Assembly (NCBI GenBank): GCA_903822975.1
Contig: CAIJRD010000004.1
Location: forward strand, 27,852 to 91,851
Direction: 5' to 3'
Length of the DNA: 64,000 nt
Source of the DNA: an uncultured Sinobacteraceae bacterium
GTDB taxonomy: Bacteria > Pseudomonadota > Gammaproteobacteria > Nevskiales > Nevskiaceae
Below, piece after piece: positions 41,937-53,243 of this stretch; position 1 is the stretch's first letter, and each line of letters opens with the position of its first letter. Below the pieces are notes generated by a model, which worked only from the letters and a program-made list of their open reading frames with translations, made no database searches and was not told the origin of the DNA. The translations under genes were made by a program, and so were the position numbers.

Positions 41937-44045
41937 ATGTCGAACACAGCCCATCAGCCCATTGCCGAGGCCGCGCCGCCTGCGGTCGTCCCGAGCTTCT
42001 TCAATCGCGAGCTTTCGCTGCTGGCGTTCAACCGCCGCGTGCTGGAACAGGCCAAGGACGAATCGGTACCGCTGCTCGAACGGCTCAAGTTCTTGTGCAT
42101 CTCCTGCTCGAACCTCGACGAATTCTTCGAAATCCGCGTGGCCTCGATCAAGCAGATGGTCAAGCTCGGCACGCAGCCGCCGGGTGGCGACGGCATGACC
42201 GCGGTGGAGCTGCTCAACGCGGTCGGTGCGGGTGCGCATGCGCTGGTCGAAGAGCAGTACCGCGTGCTCAACGAAGTGATGATTCCGGCACTCGAGCGCG
42301 AGAAGATCCGCTTCGTGCGCCGCACCGACTGGACGCCCGAACAGGATGCCTGGCTCGGCAGCTACTTCCAGAACGAGTTGCTGCCGGTGCTGTCGCCGCT
42401 CGGCCTCGATCCGGCGCATCCGTTTCCGCGCATCCTGAACAAATCGCTGAACTTCATCGTCTCGCTGTCTGGCAAGGACGCGTTCGGCCGCAACATTGCG
42501 TACGCCGTGGTGCAGGCGCCGCGTGCCCTGCCCCGGTTGATTCAGATTCCGCGCGAGGTGCCCGGCAGCGGCCCGTACGATTTCGTGTTCTTGTCGAGCG
42601 TGATCCACGCCTACGCCGACGATCTGTTCCCGGGCATGAAGGCCACCGGCTGCTTCCAGTTCCGCGTGACGCGCAATTCCGATCTGCTGGTCGATGAGGC
42701 CGAAGCCGACGATCTGCTGGAAGCGCTCGAAGACGAACTGTCGCAGCGCCAATGGGGCGATACGGTGCGGCTCGAAGTTGCGCACAACTGCCCGGACCAC
42801 ATGGCGCAGTACCTGGTCGAAAAGCTCGAACTGCAGCCCTCCGATGTCTACCAGTGCAATGGGCCGGTCAACCTGATGCGTCTGATGGCGATTCCCGATC
42901 AGGTCGATCGTCCGGATCTGAAGTACAGCAATTTCACGCCGCGCAATCCGAAAGCGCTGAGCGGCGACATGTTCGCAGCGATGCGCGAGCGCGATCACCT
43001 GCTACAGCATCCCTACGATTCGTTCGCACCGGTGCTGGAATTGCTACGGCAGGCGGCAAAAGATCCGAACGTGCTGGCGATCAAGCAGACCTTGTACCGC
43101 ACGGGTGCGAAGTCGGCGGTGACCGAGGCGTTGATCGCCGCCGCGCGCGCAGGCAAGGAAGTGACCGTGGTCGTCGAACTGCGCGCGCGCTTCGACGAAG
43201 CCGATAACATCTCGCTGGCGGAAGCCTTGCAGGAAGCCGGCGCCCATGTCGTCTACGGCGTGGTCGGCTACAAGACGCACGCCAAGATGATGCTGATCGT
43301 GCGTCGCGAAGATTCGACCGCCACCACCTCCGGCGCGCTGCGCCACTACGCGCACCTCGGCACCGGCAACTACCATCCGCGCACCGCCCGCATGTACACC
43401 GATTACGGCCTGCTCACCGCGGATGCGGCGATCTGCCGCGACGTACACGCGGTGTTCCTGCAGCTGACCAGTCTGGGCAAGGTCAGCAAGCTCAATCGCC
43501 TGCTGCAATCGCCGTTCACGCTGGCCACCGGCATGCGCGAGCGCATCGAGCGCGAGGTTGCGCACGCGGCCAGGGGCAAGAAAGCGCGCATCGTCGCGAA
43601 GATGAACGGCCTGGTCGAACCGGAAATGATTTCGGCCTTGTATACCGCTTCGCAGGCCGGCGTCAGCATCGACCTGATCGTGCGCGGCATGTGCTGCCTG
43701 CGCCCGGGCGTACCGGGGCTTTCGGAAAACATTCGCGTGCGCTCGATCATTGGCCGTTTCCTCGAACATTCGCGCGTGTTCCTGTTCCACAACGGCGGTG
43801 AGCGCGAACTGTGGCTGTCGAGCGCCGACTGGATGGAACGCAACCTGTTTCGCCGCGTCGAAATCGCGTTCCCGGTGCAGGACAAAAAGCTGCGCGAACG
43901 CGTCACCGATCAGCTCGAAGCCTATCTCGCCGATACCGCGAGCAGTTGGCTGCTGCAGCCGGACGGCACCTATGTTCACGCCATCAGCGAACCCGGCACC
44001 AAGGGTGTGCAGACGCGCATTCTGGAAGAGAGCCAGGGCACCTGA
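41937..44045 (+). CDS. ppk: polyphosphate kinase 1
   Basis: 702 residues from the ATG at 41937; ATGs at 41874 and 41889 are in frame. I prefer the later one because the Pho-box-like site at 41851-41868 should lie in the -35 region, so the transcript would begin near 41890; the extra 21 residues are also low-complexity. PPK1 features: FFNRELSLLAFNRRVL, SCSNLDEFFEIRVAS, the ATP-site LAIKQTLYRT, the autophosphorylated histidine in VGYKTHAKMMLIVRRE, and GTGNYHPRTARMYTDYGLLT. It polymerises ATP gamma-phosphate into polyphosphate at the inner membrane. Convergent with ppx. Confidence 0.95.
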   Translation: MSNTAHQPIAEAAPPAVVPSFFNRELSLLAFNRRVLEQAKDESVPLLERLKFLCISCSNLDEFFEIRVASIKQMVKLGTQPPGGDGMTAVELLNAVGAGAHALVEEQYRVLNEVMIPALEREKIRFVRRTDWTPEQDAWLGSYFQNELLPVLSPLGLDPAHPFPRILNKSLNFIVSLSGKDAFGRNIAYAVVQAPRALPRLIQIPREVPGSGPYDFVFLSSVIHAYADDLFPGMKATGCFQFRVTRNSDLLVDEAEADDLLEALEDELSQRQWGDTVRLEVAHNCPDHMAQYLVEKLELQPSDVYQCNGPVNLMRLMAIPDQVDRPDLKYSNFTPRNPKALSGDMFAAMRERDHLLQHPYDSFAPVLELLRQAAKDPNVLAIKQTLYRTGAKSAVTEALIAAARAGKEVTVVVELRARFDEADNISLAEALQEAGAHVVYGVVGYKTHAKMMLIVRREDSTATTSGALRHYAHLGTGNYHPRTARMYTDYGLLTADAAICRDVHAVFLQLTSLGKVSKLNRLLQSPFTLATGMRERIEREVAHAARGKKARIVAKMNGLVEPEMISALYTASQAGVSIDLIVRGMCCLRPGVPGLSENIRVRSIIGRFLEHSRVFLFHNGGERELWLSSADWMERNLFRRVEIAFPVQDKKLRERVTDQLEAYLADTASSWLLQPDGTYVHAISEPGTKGVQTRILEESQGT

Positions 44046-44223
44046 GCGATTCGGGCGCAGCAGTATTCACGGCGCTGCGCATCGATCGAATGTCCGGCGC
44101 GCTTGCGCGTGTCGATTGCGACTTCGCCCGACGGCATGCGCGAGTCTGCTTCTGCTATCGAATCTCGGCGCTGCGTTTTAAGTAGCGCGACGGTCAACTG
44201 CTCCGGGTTCTGCCGCGAATGAA

Positions 44224-45738
44224 TCAGGCGACCCGCAATCGTATGCCGGCGGCCTGCAGGTAACCGGTTTCCAGTTCCAGATCTTCGCGTGTCAGCGGAT
44301 GTTGCTCCAGCCAGCCGGTGCGGAACTGCAGAATCACGCTGCGCGCTTCGATCGCAATCTTCAGTGGAATGCGCAGTCCCGGTGTGCGGGCACGGTGCAA
44401 TACGATCGCGAGTCGGAACAGCACGGCCAGCTTGCGCACGACGCCGCGCCAGGCCTCCGGGACTTCTTCGATCACACTATTGGCGAACTTGCCGCGCTGC
44501 AGACGCACGAGTGCCGCCAGCATGGCCTGATCGGTCAGCGAAAAGCCGAACAGATCGGCATTGCGCAAGATGTATTCGCCGTGCCGGTGCGAACCGTCGT
44601 GCGCAACGATTAACCCGATTTCGTGCAGCAGCGCGGCCCAGCGCAGCAAGGTTGTCGCGATGCGTCGGTCGAGCTGCCAGTCGGCGATGACCTGTTCGAG
44701 CAGCTTCAGCGCGGTGCGCTCGACCGCACTCGCATGGGCGCGGTCGATGCCGTAACGATCCGCCATCTGATCGACCGAGCGGTTGCGCACGTCGCGATCC
44801 GACAGTCGCCCGAGCAGGTCGTAGATCAGGCCTTCGCGCAGCGCGCGGTCAGAGGTCTCCATCTGCTGGATGCCGAGGCCGTCGAAGATGCCCGCAAGCA
44901 CCGCGATCCCGCCGGCGAATACCGGGCGACGGTCTTCGCGCAGGCCTTCGAAATCGATGCGCTCGATCTTGCCGGTGCGGATCGCCAGTTCCAGCGTCTT
45001 TTCCAGCGCGTCGCGCGTGATCAACTCGTCGCTCCAGCCCTGCGCCTTCATCACACGCCAGGCCCCTCGCACGGTGCCGCTGGCACCGAGCGCGACATCC
45101 CAGCCGGCGCGACGATAACGATGCTCGAGAAACTCAATTTCGACGCGCGCCGCTAAACGCGCCTCGCGCATGCGCGTCCGCGTGATCTCGCCATCAGCGA
45201 AGAAGCGCTGCGTATGCACCACACAGCCCAGCGGCACGCTCTCCATCAGCTGCGCTTCGGCGCCCTGGCCGATGATCAGTTCGGTGCTGCCGCCGCCGAT
45301 ATCGACCACCAGCCGGCGCGTGCGTGGCTGACCACGGCGGTTGCTCATGCCGTGGGTGACGCCGTTGTAGACCAGTCGCGCTTCCTCGACGCCGGAGATG
45401 ATGCCGATCTCGTGACCGAGTGCCGCCTCGGCGGCGGCAACGAAGGCGCCACCATCCTGAAGGCGGCGCAGCGTATTGGTGCCGACCACCCGCACCCGAC
45501 TCGGTGGCAGCTGCCGCAGGCGCTGCCCGAAGCGTTGCAGGCAGGCCAGCGCACGCGCCTCGGCGTCGCGCGTGAGCTTGCGGTCTTCACCGAGGCCCGC
45601 CGCCAGTCGCACTGCCTCGCGCAGACGATCGATCACCTGCAGCTGGCCGTCGTTCTCGCGCGCCACCAGCATGTGGAAGCTGTTGGAGCCGAGATCGACC
45701 GCCGCCACCTCGGCGCCGCTGGCGCCGCTCGTGACCAT
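44224..45738 (-). CDS. ppx: exopolyphosphatase (Ppx/GppA family)
   Basis: 504 residues from the ATG at 45738 (AAAGG eight bases upstream); a GTG at 45801 would add a basic tail. The actin-like ATPase-fold core shows AAVDLGSNSFHMLVAR, TNTLRRLQDGGAF, ISGVEEARLVYNGV, VVDIGGGSTELIIG and ALGASGTVRG; the C-terminal HD-like domain has AALLHEIGLIVAHDGSHRHGEYIL. It removes terminal phosphate from polyphosphate, opposing the convergent ppk 178 bp away. Length is near the E. coli Ppx size (513) and longer than GppA-only forms. Confidence 0.93.
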   Translation of the reverse strand: MVTSGASGAEVAAVDLGSNSFHMLVARENDGQLQVIDRLREAVRLAAGLGEDRKLTRDAEARALACLQRFGQRLRQLPPSRVRVVGTNTLRRLQDGGAFVAAAEAALGHEIGIISGVEEARLVYNGVTHGMSNRRGQPRTRRLVVDIGGGSTELIIGQGAEAQLMESVPLGCVVHTQRFFADGEITRTRMREARLAARVEIEFLEHRYRRAGWDVALGASGTVRGAWRVMKAQGWSDELITRDALEKTLELAIRTGKIERIDFEGLREDRRPVFAGGIAVLAGIFDGLGIQQMETSDRALREGLIYDLLGRLSDRDVRNRSVDQMADRYGIDRAHASAVERTALKLLEQVIADWQLDRRIATTLLRWAALLHEIGLIVAHDGSHRHGEYILRNADLFGFSLTDQAMLAALVRLQRGKFANSVIEEVPEAWRGVVRKLAVLFRLAIVLHRARTPGLRIPLKIAIEARSVILQFRTGWLEQHPLTREDLELETGYLQAAGIRLRVA

Positions 45739-46068
45739 AGCGGCGGCCTTTGCGGGCTTGCGTTTCGCGCGCGCCGTGCGGCGCGCCTTGGCCTTACTCA
45801 CGCGCTGCGCACGACCGCAACCGGCCGCAGCGCGCGCGCTGCAAAACGTGCTGCTGTTGGAGCGTTCAGCATGGATGATCGGGCTTGGCAAAAGGCAGGC
45901 GAACTATACCGGATCAATATGCCGCTTCTGCTGCAGCCGGTGCCGCCGACGCCGCCCCACCCCGGCGGCTCACGCTGAATTAATTGACGAGTGGATTCGA
46001 TAACCCGGAAAATAGCCGAGTCGTCGCCGCGCTGGCGATGCCCCATAGCCGTTTTTGGAGATTCCAAG

Positions 46069-46404
46069 ATGAGTTCAGCGCGCTGGGCGTCTGTCGCCCT
46101 CGCCGCCTCTGTGCTGTGCGTCGTCGACGCGCGTGCTGATGGCGATGCGGTTGCCGGCAAGCAGAAGGCCTACACCTGCCTCGGCTGCCATGCGATTCCG
46201 AATTACAACAACGTGTATCCGACGTACCGCGTGCCGCGGCTCGGCGGCCAGCATCCGGAATACATTGCCGCCGCATTGAAGGAATATCAGAGCGGCGAGC
46301 GCTCGCATCAGACCATGCACGCGCAGGCCGCGACGCTGTCGGATCAGGATATCGCCGACATTGCCGCCTATCTGTCGGCCGCGCCCGGCCCCGACCACAA
46401 GTGA
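46069..46404 (+). CDS. exported monoheme cytochrome c
   Basis: 111 residues, GGAG eight bases before the ATG. Signal peptide ASVALAASVLCVVDARADG, then one heme site CLGCH in AYTCLGCHAIPNYNNVYP and the distal block VPRLGGQHPEYIAAALKEY ... HQTMHAQAATLSDQDIADIAAYLS, whose methionine is the likely sixth ligand. Cytochrome c4/c5-like half-domain. Followed by a second, homologous cytochrome gene 17 bp on. Confidence 0.9.
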   Translation: MSSARWASVALAASVLCVVDARADGDAVAGKQKAYTCLGCHAIPNYNNVYPTYRVPRLGGQHPEYIAAALKEYQSGERSHQTMHAQAATLSDQDIADIAAYLSAAPGPDHK

Positions 46405-46421
46405 ATCCGAAGATGACTCTC

Positions 46422-46772
46422 ATGAAGCGCATCGCTTTCACCGCCGTGTTCGCCCCGCTCGCGCTTGCCGCTACCGCACAGGCCAGTTCGCCGGTCGCCA
46501 AGCCGGACAAGGTCGTGGTTTGTGCGGCCTGCCACGGCGAGAACGGCGTCAGCACGCAGCCGATCTATCCGAACCTCGGCGGTCAGCAGGAAACCTACAT
46601 CGAGCACGCACTGCACGCGTACAAATCCGGCGAGCGCAAGAACGCCATCATGGGCGCGCAGGCCGCCACGCTTTCCGATGCAGATATCAAGCAACTGGCG
46701 AAGTGGTTCTCGCAGCAGTCGCCGGTGGTCTATACGCCGGATCTGGAAACCCCGGAAGGCGCGAAGAAGTAA
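46422..46772 (+). CDS. exported monoheme cytochrome c, related to the preceding gene
   Basis: 116 residues from the ATG at 46422 (GAAG nine bases upstream); an ATG at 46413 is possible. Signal peptide FTAVFAPLALAATAQASS, heme site CAACH in VVVCAACHGENGVST, and PNLGGQQETYIEHALHAYKSGERKNAIMGAQAATLSDADIKQLAKWFSQQ with the methionine ligand. The two adjacent genes together look like the two halves of a cytochrome c4, encoded separately. Ends at a strong bidirectional terminator. Confidence 0.9.
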   Translation: MKRIAFTAVFAPLALAATAQASSPVAKPDKVVVCAACHGENGVSTQPIYPNLGGQQETYIEHALHAYKSGERKNAIMGAQAATLSDADIKQLAKWFSQQSPVVYTPDLETPEGAKK

Positions 46773-46820
46773 GCCACTTGTCGCGCTTGTGCGACGTCTA
46801 CAGCGCCACACCGCAACAAA

Positions 46821-46848
46821 AAAAGCCGCTCGAATGAGCGGCTTTTTT
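46821..46848. terminator. bidirectional rho-independent terminator
   Basis: Stem AAAAGCCGCTC/GAGCGGCTTTT with loop GAAT and T-runs on both strands; serves the plus-strand cytochromes and the minus-strand rpoD. Confidence 0.93.
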
Positions 46849-46877
46849 ATTGCCCGCGAGCATCTGCAATTGCTGGA

Positions 46878-48722
<1,845 letters not shown>

Positions 48723-48823
48723 CAACCTTACTCAATTCGAGAAGCTCGCGTCGCTGGATAAAGTGTCGTTTCACCCACCCCACCCGTACGCAGTGGAACA
48801 GCAAATGTTACCGCAAGTGCTAA

Positions 48824-50641
48824 TTATTCGACCAGTGAACGGCTCGAAAGTTGGCGCGTGATTTCTTCCCATTCAACCATTTCCGCCGGGCTCATTGCAC
48901 CCATCCGCGCCTGTGCCGCCAGCGCCTCGGCGCGGGCCCGCAAGGCCTTCATCCGCAACTCCGCCAGACAGTCGGCGAACTCCTGCTCGGCTTGTTCTGC
49001 ATTGATCAGGCCGTTCAAAGTCTTGCTGTAATCGGGCCGTTCAAGGTCCGAGATCGAAATCCGCTGCAGCGCGTCGCCTTGCGGGGTGCCACGCCACTGC
49101 TCGTACAACAACGAAGAACTAGCGTGGGGATGCTCCTGGAAGAATTCAATTGCGGCGACCAGCATCGGCATGCCCGGCTGCGCGACCAGTGCCAGCTGGT
49201 CGATGTGCTGCACGCGCAGCGCCATATCCGGCTTCTCCATCAGCAGTTGCAGCGCGCGCTTGACCGGCCGGGCACCGGGCTGCTCCGCACGTTGGCGCCG
49301 CGCGGGTGTCGGCGCCTGCGGCTCCGGCCGCCGCTCGGGTGTCGCAGCACCCGCAAGCATGGCCTCGAAATCGCCGCGACTGAAACGCGTGATCCTTGCG
49401 AGTTCGTCGATCAACAGGGTCCGCAGCGGCCCCTCGCGCAATTTCTGCAAGTGCGGCCGTGCCAGACCGACCATCCGCGCGCGGCCATCGAGCGTGCCGA
49501 GATTCAGGTCTTTCGACAGCTCGGCGATCAGAAAATCGGTCAGCGTGATCGCCGCTTCGATGCGTTCGCGGAATGCATCGGCACCGATCTCCTGTACCAG
49601 CGTGTCCGGATCATGTCCCTCCGGAAGGAACATGAAGCGGCACTCACGTCCCTCGTTGACTTCCGGCAAGGCCTGTTCGAGCGCGCGCGATGCCGCCGAG
49701 CGTCCGGCGCGATCGCCGTCGAAGCAGAACACCGCGCGCGCGGTCGACTTGAACAGCAGCGCCAAGTGTTCTCGCGTGGTCGCCGTGCCGAGCGTGGCGA
49801 CGGCATTGTGGATGCCGTGCTGCGCCAGCATCACCACGTCCATGTAGCCCTCGACCACCAGCAGGTAGGGCAGCGCAGCCTTGGTCGACTGCTTGGCCTC
49901 GTACAGGCCGAACAGGTTGCGGCCCTTGTGGAACAGCGGCGTCTCGGGTGAGTTCAGGTATTTCGCCGGATCGTCGCCGAGCGTGCGGCCGCCGAATCCG
50001 ATCACCCGGCCGCGGGTGTCGCGGATCGGGAACATGATGCGATGGCGAAACACGTCGTAGATGCGCGCACCTGCGCGCGCGGCGCCCGATTCATCGTCTT
50101 TCTGCTTGAGCAGACCGGCGGTCAACGCGTGCTCGGGTTGTGGAAACTGCCGCGCCAGCGTGTCCCAGGCTTCCGGGGCGTAGCCGATGCCGAACAGTTT
50201 TGCAGTATCGCCGCTGACGCCGCGTTTTTTCAGGTATTCGATGGCGGCGGGGTGCGTCCGCAGGTGCCCGCGATAAATACGCTCGGCGGCGGCGAGTGCA
50301 TCGAGCGGACCGTCGAGCACCAGTCGCGGCGCATGATCGCTGCCTTCGCGCGGCACTTCCACGCCGGCGCGCTTGGCCAGTTCCTCGACCGCTTCGACGA
50401 AGCTCAGGCGGTCGTATTCCATCAGGAAGCCGAGCGCATTGCCGGTTTTGCCGGACGAGAAGCAGAAATACATCTGCTTGGTCGGCGAAACGAAGAACGA
50501 TGGCGACTTTTCGTTGGTGAACGGCGAGCGCGCCTTGTATTCCTTGCCGGCGCGCTTGAGGTCCAGCCGGGCGCCGATCACATCGACGATGTCGGTGCGA
50601 GTCAGCAAATCCTGGATGAAGCTCTCTGGGATGCGGGACAT
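48824..50641 (-). CDS. dnaG: DNA primase with degenerate zinc-binding domain
   Basis: 605 residues. N-terminal domain, TOPRIM core (LLVVEGYMDVVMLAQHG, FCFDGDRAGR, MFLPEGHDPDTLV) and C-terminal DnaB-binding domain are all present; it makes RNA primers at the replication fork. The first domain should be a CHC2 zinc ribbon (C-P-F-H ... C-F-G-C) but reads ARSPFTNEKSPSFF then YFCFSSGKTGN: S39, T42 and S63 replace cysteine, histidine and cysteine, and only C60 remains. The surrounding fold residues are well kept, so this is a stable zinc-less variant and not decay. I recall similar SPFTNEK forms in Bacteroidetes. Confidence 0.94.
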   Translation of the reverse strand: MSRIPESFIQDLLTRTDIVDVIGARLDLKRAGKEYKARSPFTNEKSPSFFVSPTKQMYFCFSSGKTGNALGFLMEYDRLSFVEAVEELAKRAGVEVPREGSDHAPRLVLDGPLDALAAAERIYRGHLRTHPAAIEYLKKRGVSGDTAKLFGIGYAPEAWDTLARQFPQPEHALTAGLLKQKDDESGAARAGARIYDVFRHRIMFPIRDTRGRVIGFGGRTLGDDPAKYLNSPETPLFHKGRNLFGLYEAKQSTKAALPYLLVVEGYMDVVMLAQHGIHNAVATLGTATTREHLALLFKSTARAVFCFDGDRAGRSAASRALEQALPEVNEGRECRFMFLPEGHDPDTLVQEIGADAFRERIEAAITLTDFLIAELSKDLNLGTLDGRARMVGLARPHLQKLREGPLRTLLIDELARITRFSRGDFEAMLAGAATPERRPEPQAPTPARRQRAEQPGARPVKRALQLLMEKPDMALRVQHIDQLALVAQPGMPMLVAAIEFFQEHPHASSSLLYEQWRGTPQGDALQRISISDLERPDYSKTLNGLINAEQAEQEFADCLAELRMKALRARAEALAAQARMGAMSPAEMVEWEEITRQLSSRSLVE

Positions 50642-50735
50642 GGGCCGTCCTGACAGACGCGGACGCCGTTACCGGCGTCCGATTTTTATGCAAGCCGGAG
50701 GCCTTGTGCGGCGTCGCAACTAATCTACCGCAGGT

Positions 50736-51182
50736 TTAGCCGAGGCGTGCCTTGATCAGCGCGGACAGCTGGCCCATGTCGGTGCGGCCGGCGACCTTCG
50801 GCTTCAGCAGCGCCATGACCTTGCCCATGTCCTTGATGCCGGCGGCGCCGGTTTCGGCAACGGCTTGAACGATCAGCGCGTCCACTTCGTCGGCGGTCAG
50901 CGCCTGCGGCAGGTAGCGCGACAGTTCGACGATCTCCGCGGCTTCCTTGTCGGCCAGTTCGGGGCGATTGCCAGCGCGATACTGCGCTTCGGAATCGCGC
51001 CGCTGCTTCAGCATTTTTTCGATCGCGGCGATGACTACCGCATCGGTGATTTCGGTGGATTCCACCACTTCGCGCTGCTTCAGCTCGGCCGACAGCAGGC
51101 GCAGCGTGCCGACGCGGGTTTTCTCACCCGCCTTCATTGCCTTGATGATGTCTTCGGCAACGCGGGTTTTCAGATCGGTCAT
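50736..51182 (-). CDS. yqeY: GatB/YqeY domain protein
   Basis: 148 residues, the YqeY length. MTDLKTRVAEDIIKAMKAGEKTRVGTLRLL, KQRRDSEAQYRAGNRPELADKEAAEIVELSRYLP and GIKDMGKVMALLKPKVAGRTDMG match the family, which resembles the tRNA-binding tail of GatB. Exact role unknown. Conserved neighbour of rpsU and dnaG. Confidence 0.95.
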   Translation of the reverse strand: MTDLKTRVAEDIIKAMKAGEKTRVGTLRLLSAELKQREVVESTEITDAVVIAAIEKMLKQRRDSEAQYRAGNRPELADKEAAEIVELSRYLPQALTADEVDALIVQAVAETGAAGIKDMGKVMALLKPKVAGRTDMGQLSALIKARLG

Positions 51183-51364
51183 GGGGATCGCCAGTTGGGG
51201 GTCGGAACAAGGCGCCTGGGAGTGCGACGGCGCCGGAAAACCTGCCGTCTCGAACTCGATTCCACTAAACGGCGCTTATCTGCAATCCCGGCGCCTGACG
51301 GCGTCGTCTGATCAGTTACCAGACAGGGGCGCGAACGCTCGCAATCCCCGGTCGCAAATGCGCC

Positions 51365-51580
51365 TTAGTACAGGCGCGTCTGACGTGCGGTTTCGCGGGA
51401 AACGCGCTTGGCCTGGCGCTTCACGGCAGCAGCGCGCTTGCGCTTGCGTTCCTGGCTCGGCTTTTCAAAGAACTCGCGGGCGCGCAGGTCGGTCAGAACG
51501 CCGGCCTTTTCGCAGGTGCGCTTGAAACGGCGCAGGGCCACTTCGAACGGTTCGTTATCGCGGACGCGGACACTCGGCAT
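51365..51580 (-). CDS. rpsU: 30S ribosomal protein S21
   Basis: 71 residues, exact family length: [20 protein letters not shown] and a basic tail ([17 protein letters not shown]). Helps the 30S subunit bind mRNA for initiation. First gene of the rpsU-yqeY-dnaG-rpoD group and divergent from tsaD, 104 bp apart. Confidence 0.97.
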   Translation of the reverse strand: MPSVRVRDNEPFEVALRRFKRTCEKAGVLTDLRAREFFEKPSQERKRKRAAAVKRQAKRVSRETARQTRLY

Positions 51581-51684
51581 AAGCTCAATCTCGAAACGGG
51601 GATGGTGCCCCGAAGAACAGGGCGCGAGAGTTTAGTCAAGCGCGGGCTGTAAAGCAACGCGCCGGCAGCGCAGAATACGCGCCC

Positions 51685-52722
51685 GTGATCGCCAGCCCCC
51701 CATTACCGACCCACGCCGTCCTCGGCATCGAAACCTCCTGCGACGAAACCGCAGTGGCGATTTACGACGGCGCACGCGGCCTGCTCGCCCACCGACTCTA
51801 TAGCCAGGCGGCGATGCACGCCGAGTACGGCGGCGTGGTGCCGGAGTTGGCCGCTCGCGACCATGTCGGTCGCGTTTCAGCGCTGGTCGCCGAGACGCTG
51901 ACGGCGGCCGGTCTCCGCGCCAACCAGCTCGCCGGTATCGCCTACACGGCGGGCCCGGGGCTCATCGGAGCCTTGCTGGTCGGCGGCTCGTTTGCGGCGG
52001 GACTCGCTGCGGCGACCGGCGCGCAGTTGATCCCGGTGCATCACCTGGAAGGCCATCTGCTTGCGCCGATGCTGGAAACGCGCCGGCCGGAATTTCCTTT
52101 TCTGGCGCTGCTGGTCTCCGGCGGCCACACGCTGCTCGCGCGGGTCGACGGGGTCGGCCGCTACGACATCATCGGCGAAACCCTCGATGATGCGGCAGGC
52201 GAGGCCTTCGACAAGACCGCCAAGGCGCTCGGACTGCCGTATCCGGGCGGGCCCGAGCTGGCCAAACTGGCGGCGACCGGCCAGCGCGGCGCCTTCCGGT
52301 TTCCGCGCCCGATGACCGACCGGCCCGGTCTGGAGTTCAGTTTCAGCGGCCTGAAAACATCGGTGCTGACCGCCTTGCCGCGCGCGATTACGCCGCAGGA
52401 TCGCGCCGATCTGGCGCTGGCCTTCGAGGAAGCCGTGACCCAAACCTTGGCAATCAAGTGTCAGCGCGCGCTGGAACAGACCGGCCTGAGCCGGCTCGTG
52501 GTCGCTGGCGGCGTCGGCGCCAACCGGCGCCTGCGCGCGCTGCTGCAGTCTGCCGCCGAAACGCAGGCCTTCGAGTTGTACTTCCCGCGGCCGGAATTCT
52601 GTACCGACAACGCCGCGATGATTGCCTTTGCCGGCCATGCGCGCCTGGCTGGCGCGCAGCCCTCAGACAGCGGCATCGCCGCGCGCTCGCGCTGGCCCCT
52701 GCACACCCTTGCTCCCGCCTGA
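51685..52722 (+). CDS. tsaD: tRNA N6-adenosine threonylcarbamoyltransferase TsaD
   Basis: 345 residues from a [19 protein letters not shown], the metal-binding HLEGH in [34 protein letters not shown] and [12 protein letters not shown] mark TsaD/Gcp. With TsaB, TsaE and TsaC it makes t6A37 in tRNAs that read ANN codons. Followed after 6 bp by folB. Confidence 0.96.
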   Translation: MIASPPLPTHAVLGIETSCDETAVAIYDGARGLLAHRLYSQAAMHAEYGGVVPELAARDHVGRVSALVAETLTAAGLRANQLAGIAYTAGPGLIGALLVGGSFAAGLAAATGAQLIPVHHLEGHLLAPMLETRRPEFPFLALLVSGGHTLLARVDGVGRYDIIGETLDDAAGEAFDKTAKALGLPYPGGPELAKLAATGQRGAFRFPRPMTDRPGLEFSFSGLKTSVLTALPRAITPQDRADLALAFEEAVTQTLAIKCQRALEQTGLSRLVVAGGVGANRRLRALLQSAAETQAFELYFPRPEFCTDNAAMIAFAGHARLAGAQPSDSGIAARSRWPLHTLAPA

Positions 52723-52728
52723 GAACCC

Positions 52729-53115
52729 ATGCCCAACGCGACTGACTGGATCCTGATCGAACAGCTTGAGATCGGCATGATCATCGGCGTGCATGCCTGG
52801 GAACAGCGTGCGCCGCGGCCGCTGCTGCTGGATCTGGAACTGGGCATCGATATCCGCGCCGCAGCCGCGTCCGATCGTCTGCGCGATGCGATCAACTACC
52901 GCGAAGTGGCCGATCAAATCCTCGAACTCGGCCGCACACGGCGTTTCCAACTGTTGGAGACGCTGGCCGAGACGATCGCGCGCCAGTTGTTCGAACACTT
53001 TCCGATCACGGCGCTGAAATTGCGCATCGGCAAGCCCGGCGCGGTCACCGAGGCCAAGACCGTCGGCGTGCGAATCGAGCGGCGCCGCGAGGACTACGCG
53101 GTGTGTGGTCGCTGA
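52729..53115 (+). CDS. folB: dihydroneopterin aldolase
   Basis: 128 residues, normal length. IEQLEIGMIIGVHAWEQRAPRPLLLDLEL, the substrate-site DAINYREVADQI, FQLLETLAETIARQLFE and a C-terminal strand LRIGKPGAVTEAKTVGVRIERR. Cleaves dihydroneopterin to 6-hydroxymethyl-dihydropterin and glycolaldehyde in folate synthesis. Six bases after tsaD, so cotranscribed. Confidence 0.94.
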   Translation: MPNATDWILIEQLEIGMIIGVHAWEQRAPRPLLLDLELGIDIRAAAASDRLRDAINYREVADQILELGRTRRFQLLETLAETIARQLFEHFPITALKLRIGKPGAVTEAKTVGVRIERRREDYAVCGR

Positions 53116-53116
53116 G

Positions 53117-53242
53117 CGCGCGCGTCGTTTTTAGGCTCGACGCGCGTCCGCTGAGATAAGCGGACCCCAATACGACTTGCCAGCCGTAAATGCGAATGTC
53201 GCGCAGACGTGAACGCCGCAGAGTGGCGATTCACATCTGTCT
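53117..53242. other. convergent gap with three hairpins
   Basis: Hairpin CGCGCGTCG/CGACGCGCG (53117-53144, ten-base loop beginning TTTTT), hairpin GTCCGCT/AGCGGAC (53144-53163, loop GAGATA) and an interrupted long stem starting GCAGAC (53201) and ending GTCTGC (53237-53242). They lie between folB (plus) and gmhB (minus) and probably end both transcripts, although no classic T-tail follows. Confidence 0.55.
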
Positions 53243-53243
53243 G

